Assembly: GCA_934757945.1 (NCBI GenBank)
Contig: CAKVLT010000031.1
Span: forward strand, 1 to 19,566
Length of the DNA: 19,566 nucleotides
From: an uncultured Bulleidia sp.
GTDB lineage: Bacteria > Bacillota_I > Bacilli_A > Erysipelotrichales > Erysipelotrichaceae
Direction of reading: 5' to 3'
The translations under genes and the position numbers were made by a program. Below the pieces are notes generated by a model. That model had not been told where the DNA came from. It was given only the letters and a program-made list of their open reading frames with translations, and ran no database searches. Shown here one piece after another: positions 16,290 to 19,566 of this stretch. Numbering within the stretch: position 1 is the first letter of the stretch; the number at the start of each line of letters is the position of its first letter.

Positions 16290-16729
16290 TATTCTTTATT
16301 TCCTTCACATCTCACGTTGCCACATGCTTTATAATTCGGGCAATCCGGAGTACAGTGATCAACTGCGATTTTACGTAATTCACGAGGCACAAAAACACTG
16401 ATTTCCTCTTCATCATACCCTACCTGAAAATTGGTTTCAGATAAAATAATTGGTCTTTTTAATACACTCGGATTCTGTTTGATAAACTGTACCAGCTGTT
16501 CTGTAGTCATGGAATCAATATCCACATTACTATCCTGAATAACCTTGGAACGTTTGGAAATAATATCATCACTGCCATTTTCACTGCGCTTTAAAAGATA
16601 CTTAATTTCCACATCATTCAGTAAAATCTTAAAAATATTCTTTTCTATAAAAGGAATATCACGATCCTTTAACCATTGTTTCACTTTTCTGCAACTTGCA
16701 CATCCAGGGGAAGTATATACTACAATCAT
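16289..16729 (-). CDS. spx: Spx family transcriptional regulator with Cys-rich tail
   Basis: Redox-responsive factor that binds the RNA polymerase alpha C-terminal domain and redirects transcription under thiol stress. It has 146 residues; Bacillus Spx has 131. The ArsC-like N-terminus MIVVYTSPGCASCRK carries the C10-x2-C13 redox switch. Gly52 and Arg60, needed for alpha contact in Bacillus, are kept (NGSDDIISKRSK), as is the RPIILSETNFQVGYDEEEI segment. The extra C-terminus (from about residue 122) holds four cysteines, C126, C130, C136 and C141, a pattern absent from classic Spx that could bind metal. The start ATG 16729 has AGGAG about seven bases upstream; the longer open frame to 16933 runs into the trpS leader. 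It has its own promoter and terminator-like hairpin. Confidence 0.92.
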   Translation of the reverse strand: MIVVYTSPGCASCRKVKQWLKDRDIPFIEKNIFKILLNDVEIKYLLKRSENGSDDIISKRSKVIQDSNVDIDSMTTEQLVQFIKQNPSVLKRPIILSETNFQVGYDEEEISVFVPRELRKIAVDHCTPDCPNYKACGNVRCEGNKE

Positions 16730-16751
16730 CGCCAGTCTCCTAACGGAGCAT

Positions 16752-16760
16752 ATTATACCA
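16752..16760 (-). promoter_or_regulatory. Extended -10 promoter for spx
   Basis: TGGTATAAT, perfect extended -10, with no good -35 at 17 bases (a T-rich stretch). The +1 would be near 16745, leaving a leader of about 16 bases with the AGGAG site. It is divergent from the trpS promoter region. Confidence 0.65.
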
Positions 16761-16798
16761 TGTACTTCAGGAATAAAAATATATGGACAGCAAAAAAA

Positions 16799-16827
16799 TT
16801 GATAAACACTATGATTTAGAGTATAGT
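16799..16827 (+). promoter_or_regulatory. Promoter-like sequence before trpS T-box
   Basis: TTGATA (16799-16804), 17 bases, then TATAGT (16822-16827): 5 of 6 at each box. However, the -10 overlaps the 5' strand of the T-box stem I (16821-16830), so a start about 7 bases later would remove the stem base. TATGAT at 16810-16815 is an alternative -10 that would keep the stem. The true start is unresolved. Confidence 0.4.
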
Positions 16828-17052
16828 AATCATGCATAGAAAAGGTGCGGTTTCTTATACTTTCTGTAAAAGAGAGATAGGTCAGGTGCAAGCTATCCTG
16901 AAAGGTAAGAGTAACATTGGAGCCTTGGAGCATTACTATACACTAGTACGGAAGGTCCGTTATACCTAAAGAGATTTGTACACATAACAAATAAGATGGG
17001 TGGTACCGCGCAAACAAAGTCCTTGCGTCCCTTCAGAGAAAGGGACTTTTTT
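16821..17052 (+). promoter_or_regulatory. T-box riboswitch, tryptophan-specific (trpS leader)
   Basis: The conserved T-box GGGTGGTACCGCG is at 16998-17010. The stem I base is a perfect 10-bp helix (GTATAGTAAT 16821-16830 with ATTACTATAC 16932-16941). The AGAGAG element at 16871-16876 and a GGTGCAAG-like distal side are present. A TGG (Trp) specifier codon lies just 5' of the closing helix at 16926-16928; another TGG at 16918-16920 is a less likely alternative. It controls trpS by sensing uncharged tRNA-Trp. It fills most of the 345-base gap between spx and trpS. Confidence 0.93.
17027..17052 (+). terminator. T-box regulated terminator before trpS
   Basis: A 7-bp stem (GTCCCTT / AAGGGAC, 17027-17033 with 17040-17046), a 6-base loop and six T. 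It lies 16 bases after the T-box sequence. Confidence 0.88.
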
Positions 17053-17074
17053 ATTTATACGGAGGAAACCAAAA

Positions 17075-18073
17075 ATGAAAAAAAGAATGTTATCAGGCAT
17101 CAAGCCTACCGGTCAGTTGCACCTGGGAAGTTACATTGGGGCATTAAAACACTTTGTAGAATATCAGGACGATTATGATGTATATGCATTTATCGCTAAT
17201 CTGCATTGTATCACCGTTCCACAGGACCCAAAAACATTACAGAAAAATCTGCAGGACTGTGTAGCTTTATACCTGGCATGCGGACTGGATCCTAAAAAAG
17301 CAACTATTTTCTTACAGACTGATGTCAAAGCACATGCACAAATGGGATATATCCTTTGCTGTCATACGTATATGGGTGAACTAAACAGAATGACTCAGTT
17401 CAAGGACAAACAGGCAAAAGGAGAAAAAAATTTATCCGGAGGACTATACACCTACCCAGCTTTAATGGCAGCAGATATCTTGTTATATGATCCTGACTAT
17501 GTACCTGTCGGAGATGATCAGAAACAACATGTAGAATTAACAAGAGATATTGCTGAAAGAATCAATAACCGTTACGGAGAAATGTTTAAAGTTCCTGAAC
17601 CACTTATCGCCAAAGTAGGAGCAAGAATCATGTCTTTAAACGATCCAACAAAGAAAATGTCTAAATCTGATAACAATGATAAAGGGTGTGTTTACTTGCT
17701 GGACGATCCTAAAAAAGCACGCAAAAAAATTATGTCTGCAGTTACAGACAGCGAAGCACACGTTCATTACGACCCAGTCAATCAGCCAGGTATCTCCAAC
17801 CTGATGCAGATCTTATCCTCCCTGTCCAACGACCGACCATTTGAAGATATCGAAAAGGAATTTGAAGGTAAAGGATACGGGGATTTTAAAAGGGCCGTTG
17901 CTGATGCTGTAGTAGATACTCTGGAAAAGATTCAGGCAAGATATCATGAAATTCTGGATTCCAATATTCTGGAAGAAGTACTGAGTGAAGGTGCTGCCAA
18001 AGCAAATGTTATTGCTGATGCAAAACTCGAAAAAGTACAGAAAGCCATCGGCATGGAAATCATTGATAAATAA
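17075..18073 (+). CDS. trpS: Tryptophanyl-tRNA synthetase
   Basis: Class I synthetase that charges tRNA-Trp. It has 332 residues, the normal length. The HIGH-like motif is HLGSY (16-20) after SGIKPTGQL, and KMSKSD is at 194-199. The tRNA- and Trp-binding core includes LYTYPALMAADILLYDPDYV and PVGDDQKQHVELTRDIA. The start ATG 17075 has GGAGG nine bases upstream. The frame is open back to 17000 but that stretch is the T-box leader. It is the only plus-strand protein gene recognised in the window, and it ends in a bidirectional terminator facing mgtE. Confidence 0.97.
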   Translation: MKKRMLSGIKPTGQLHLGSYIGALKHFVEYQDDYDVYAFIANLHCITVPQDPKTLQKNLQDCVALYLACGLDPKKATIFLQTDVKAHAQMGYILCCHTYMGELNRMTQFKDKQAKGEKNLSGGLYTYPALMAADILLYDPDYVPVGDDQKQHVELTRDIAERINNRYGEMFKVPEPLIAKVGARIMSLNDPTKKMSKSDNNDKGCVYLLDDPKKARKKIMSAVTDSEAHVHYDPVNQPGISNLMQILSSLSNDRPFEDIEKEFEGKGYGDFKRAVADAVVDTLEKIQARYHEILDSNILEEVLSEGAAKANVIADAKLEKVQKAIGMEIIDK

Positions 18074-18109
18074 GTATTTAAAAAGACGCACATGCGTCTT
18101 TTTAAATAC
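18074..18109. terminator. Bidirectional terminator between trpS and mgtE
   Basis: A perfect 16-bp inverted repeat (18074-18089 with 18094-18109) around a 4-base ACAT loop. The GC core GACGC/GCGTC is flanked by A5/T5 runs, giving a U-tract in both directions. It begins directly after the trpS stop, and the right arm contains the mgtE stop codon and last codons. Confidence 0.93.
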
Positions 18110-19457
18110 CTAAAATTGCAGTAGCAATAGAGAAGTAAATCAGTAAAGATAAAGCATCGATAATGGTTGTCAGCATCGGAGAAGCAACGACAGCCGGATC
18201 AAGCTTAAATTTTGTCAATAACAAGACAAGTGTAGAAGCTACCAGTTTTGCAAGGAAAACGGCACATATAATTGTAAGACAAACTACAGCGGCAATATGG
18301 ACGGTCAGACCATCAAATGTAATACATTTCAGGAAATTAGCAAGTGATAAAGTTAAACCACAGAGCAAACCAACTCGCATCTCCTTGAAAACAATTTTGA
18401 AATAGTCTTTTGTAGTAACATCTCCAAGAGAAATAGCACGAACAACTTCGGTAGAAGCCTGTGCACCGGCATTACCACCAGTATCCATCAGCATTGGAAT
18501 ATATGCTGTCAAGACAACAAACTTACTTAAAGCTGCTTCAAAACTGGTGATAATTCTTCCTGTAAAAGTAGCGGAAATCATTAAGAGTAATAACCATGGA
18601 ATTCTCTTTTTCCATGTTTCAAACACACCAGTTTTTATGTACGGCTTATCAGATGGTAAAATACCTGCCATCTTATCCATATCTTCAGTTGTTTCATCCG
18701 TCATGATATCCATAACGTCATCAACTGTGATAATACCGACCATCCTGCTTTCCTTATCTACAACAGGCAAAGCAGTAAAATCGTATTTTCTGAATATATT
18801 GGCAACTTCCTCCTGGTCGGTAGATGTCTGACAGGAAATGACATCATCATGCATCAGATCACCAATCAGAGAATCTGCTTTATTCAATAACAAGGATCTG
18901 ATTGCTACTGTTCCCAGTAATAATCTTTTTGGATTTAATACATAACATGTATCAATGGTTTCTGAATCCGTACCAATTTCACGGATACGATCAATCGCCT
19001 GTAACACAGTCATATCTGCTCTCAGGTCTACAAACTCCACAGTCATGACACTGCCCGCTGTATCCTCTGCATACTTGAGCAGATGATTAATATCCGCACG
19101 TGTTTCAGGTTGTGCGTTCAATAAAATCTTCTTTACAACGTTAGCAGGCATTTCTTCCAGTAAGTCTGCAGCATCATCAGCATACAGGTTATCAATAACA
19201 ATACCTGCTTCTTTTTCGCTTAACTGTGTAATGATATATTGTTGTGAATCATCTTCCAGTTGCGCAAATACATCTGCAGCAAGTTCCTTAGGGAAAAGAC
19301 GAAACATCTTCAGCATGTCTTCATCTTCCATCTCTTCCATCGCCTTGGCAACGTCGAACACATTCATGTCCTGAGCAAGCCCTCTTACTGCAGCATACTT
19401 CTTGTTTTTTAACAAATTGCGAAACTGTTCTACATCCTGTTCTCTGATGTCTTCCAT
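18102..19457 (-). CDS. mgtE: Magnesium transporter MgtE
   Basis: Mg2+ channel with a cytosolic magnesium sensor. It has 451 residues. The MgtE N domain covers about 20-125 (helical repeats such as LYADDAADLLEEMP). Two CBS domains follow at about 130-255 (the second includes FTALPVVDKESRMVGIITVDDVMD). The membrane domain covers about 285-451 with the pore motif PMLMDTGGNAGAQAS (321-335) and Asp434 in TTIIDALSL, the counterpart of the Thermus pore Asp. The acidic residues that let Mg2+ bridge N and CBS domains appear present. The start ATG 19457 has GGAGG six bases upstream. The leader carries a short ORF overlapping this start. The gene ends inside the terminator shared with trpS. Confidence 0.96.
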   Translation of the reverse strand: MEDIREQDVEQFRNLLKNKKYAAVRGLAQDMNVFDVAKAMEEMEDEDMLKMFRLFPKELAADVFAQLEDDSQQYIITQLSEKEAGIVIDNLYADDAADLLEEMPANVVKKILLNAQPETRADINHLLKYAEDTAGSVMTVEFVDLRADMTVLQAIDRIREIGTDSETIDTCYVLNPKRLLLGTVAIRSLLLNKADSLIGDLMHDDVISCQTSTDQEEVANIFRKYDFTALPVVDKESRMVGIITVDDVMDIMTDETTEDMDKMAGILPSDKPYIKTGVFETWKKRIPWLLLLMISATFTGRIITSFEAALSKFVVLTAYIPMLMDTGGNAGAQASTEVVRAISLGDVTTKDYFKIVFKEMRVGLLCGLTLSLANFLKCITFDGLTVHIAAVVCLTIICAVFLAKLVASTLVLLLTKFKLDPAVVASPMLTTIIDALSLLIYFSIATAILGI

Positions 19458-19531
19458 AGCAATCCTCCATTCAATGATTTTTCATGTTTATACGTACACG
19501 ACGGTATCGGGTAACTACTACCTTCACTCAT
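19430..19531 (-). CDS. Putative 33-aa leader peptide upstream of mgtE
   Basis: ATG 19531 is preceded by AAAGGAGGTGG (19538-19548), an almost ideal SD nine bases away and better than that of mgtE. The peptide begins MSEGSSYPIPSCTYKH and ends in a TAG at 19430, 28 bases inside mgtE and out of frame with it. I recognise no family. Its length, strong SD and overlap suggest a regulatory leader peptide rather than a functional protein. The proline-containing start next to a Mg2+ transporter recalls MgtL-type leaders, but this is only an analogy. Confidence 0.45.
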   Translation of the reverse strand: MSEGSSYPIPSCTYKHEKSLNGGLLWKTSENRM

Positions 19532-19539
19532 GAAAAACC
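19476..19539 (-). promoter_or_regulatory. Long-range hairpin in the mgtE leader
   Basis: The arms 19529-19539 and 19476-19486 pair over 11 bp in the minus-strand RNA (GGUUUUUCAUG with CAUGAAAAAUC, one G-U). The stem encloses 42 bases that hold smaller possible helices (GGUA/UACC and AUAC/GUAU). It buries the leader ORF start codon and the 3' edge of its SD, and ends 7 bases before the mgtE SD. A translation switch is plausible but unproven. Confidence 0.45.
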
Positions 19540-19566
19540 ACCTCCTTTCGTATTGCAAATGCCTTC

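Noticed and set aside
16730..16933. In-frame N-terminal extension of spx
   Set aside because: It runs through the spx promoter and the opposite-strand T-box leader; ATG 16729 gives the canonical Spx start with an SD.
17000..17074. In-frame N-terminal extension of trpS
   Set aside because: It overlaps the T-box terminator; ATG 17075 has GGAGG and gives the normal TrpRS start.
1..19566. CRISPR arrays, insertion sequences, tRNA or rRNA genes
   Set aside because: No direct repeat series, transposase frames, terminal repeats or cloverleaf-like genes were seen on reading both strands.

Overview
The window is an ordinary chromosomal segment of a low-GC Bacillota. The gene set (Spx, RecD2, ComEA/ComEC, IreB, T-box-controlled aminoacyl-tRNA synthetases), AGGAGG-type ribosome binding sites and AT-rich codon use all point there. 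The block alaS-ireB-ruvX-DUF1292-mltG-...-udk-greA is the gene order familiar from Bacillus and its relatives. The small, rearranged competence locus and the neighbours make a gut-type Erysipelotrichia a reasonable guess, but that is inference. TGA is used as a normal stop and TGG as Trp, so the code is standard. I see no IS element, prophage, CRISPR array, tRNA or rRNA gene.

Layout. Positions 1-9679 are one long minus-strand gene train. In transcription order it is ireB, ruvX, a DUF1292 gene, mltG, a Nudix gene, udk, greA, comEA, comEC, holA, a family-6-type DNA glycosylase and a U32-family gene that runs off the left edge. Gaps are a few bases or 4-32 base overlaps; internal extended -10 promoters stand before greA and holA. 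Positions 9736-12679 hold alaS (minus) with its terminator and a complete alanine T-box leader. Positions 12699-12905 hold an unannotated C-terminal remnant of a sortase. Positions 12906-16760 hold recD2, mnmA and spx (minus). Positions 16799-18109 hold trpS (plus) with a tryptophan T-box leader and a perfect 16-bp terminator shared with the convergent mgtE. Positions 18102-19566 hold mgtE (minus), preceded by a short leader ORF with a very strong ribosome binding site.

How the genes work together: the left half combines cell-wall synthesis control (MltG, IreB), DNA uptake (ComEA/ComEC), DNA replication and repair (HolA, RuvX, hypoxanthine/uracil glycosylase, Nudix) and RNA metabolism (GreA, Udk, U32). 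The right half is translation quality and stress: AlaRS, TrpRS, MnmA, Spx, RecD2 and Mg2+ uptake.

Most worth a second look: (1) the mgtE leader, a 33-codon ORF with an optimal SD that overlaps the mgtE start out of frame and whose own start is buried in an 11-bp stem, which suggests a Mg2+-linked translational switch; (2) the sortase remnant, which has no Met start; (3) a four-cysteine tail on Spx; (4) an apparently leaderless holA promoter, and a recurring TGGTATAAT element.
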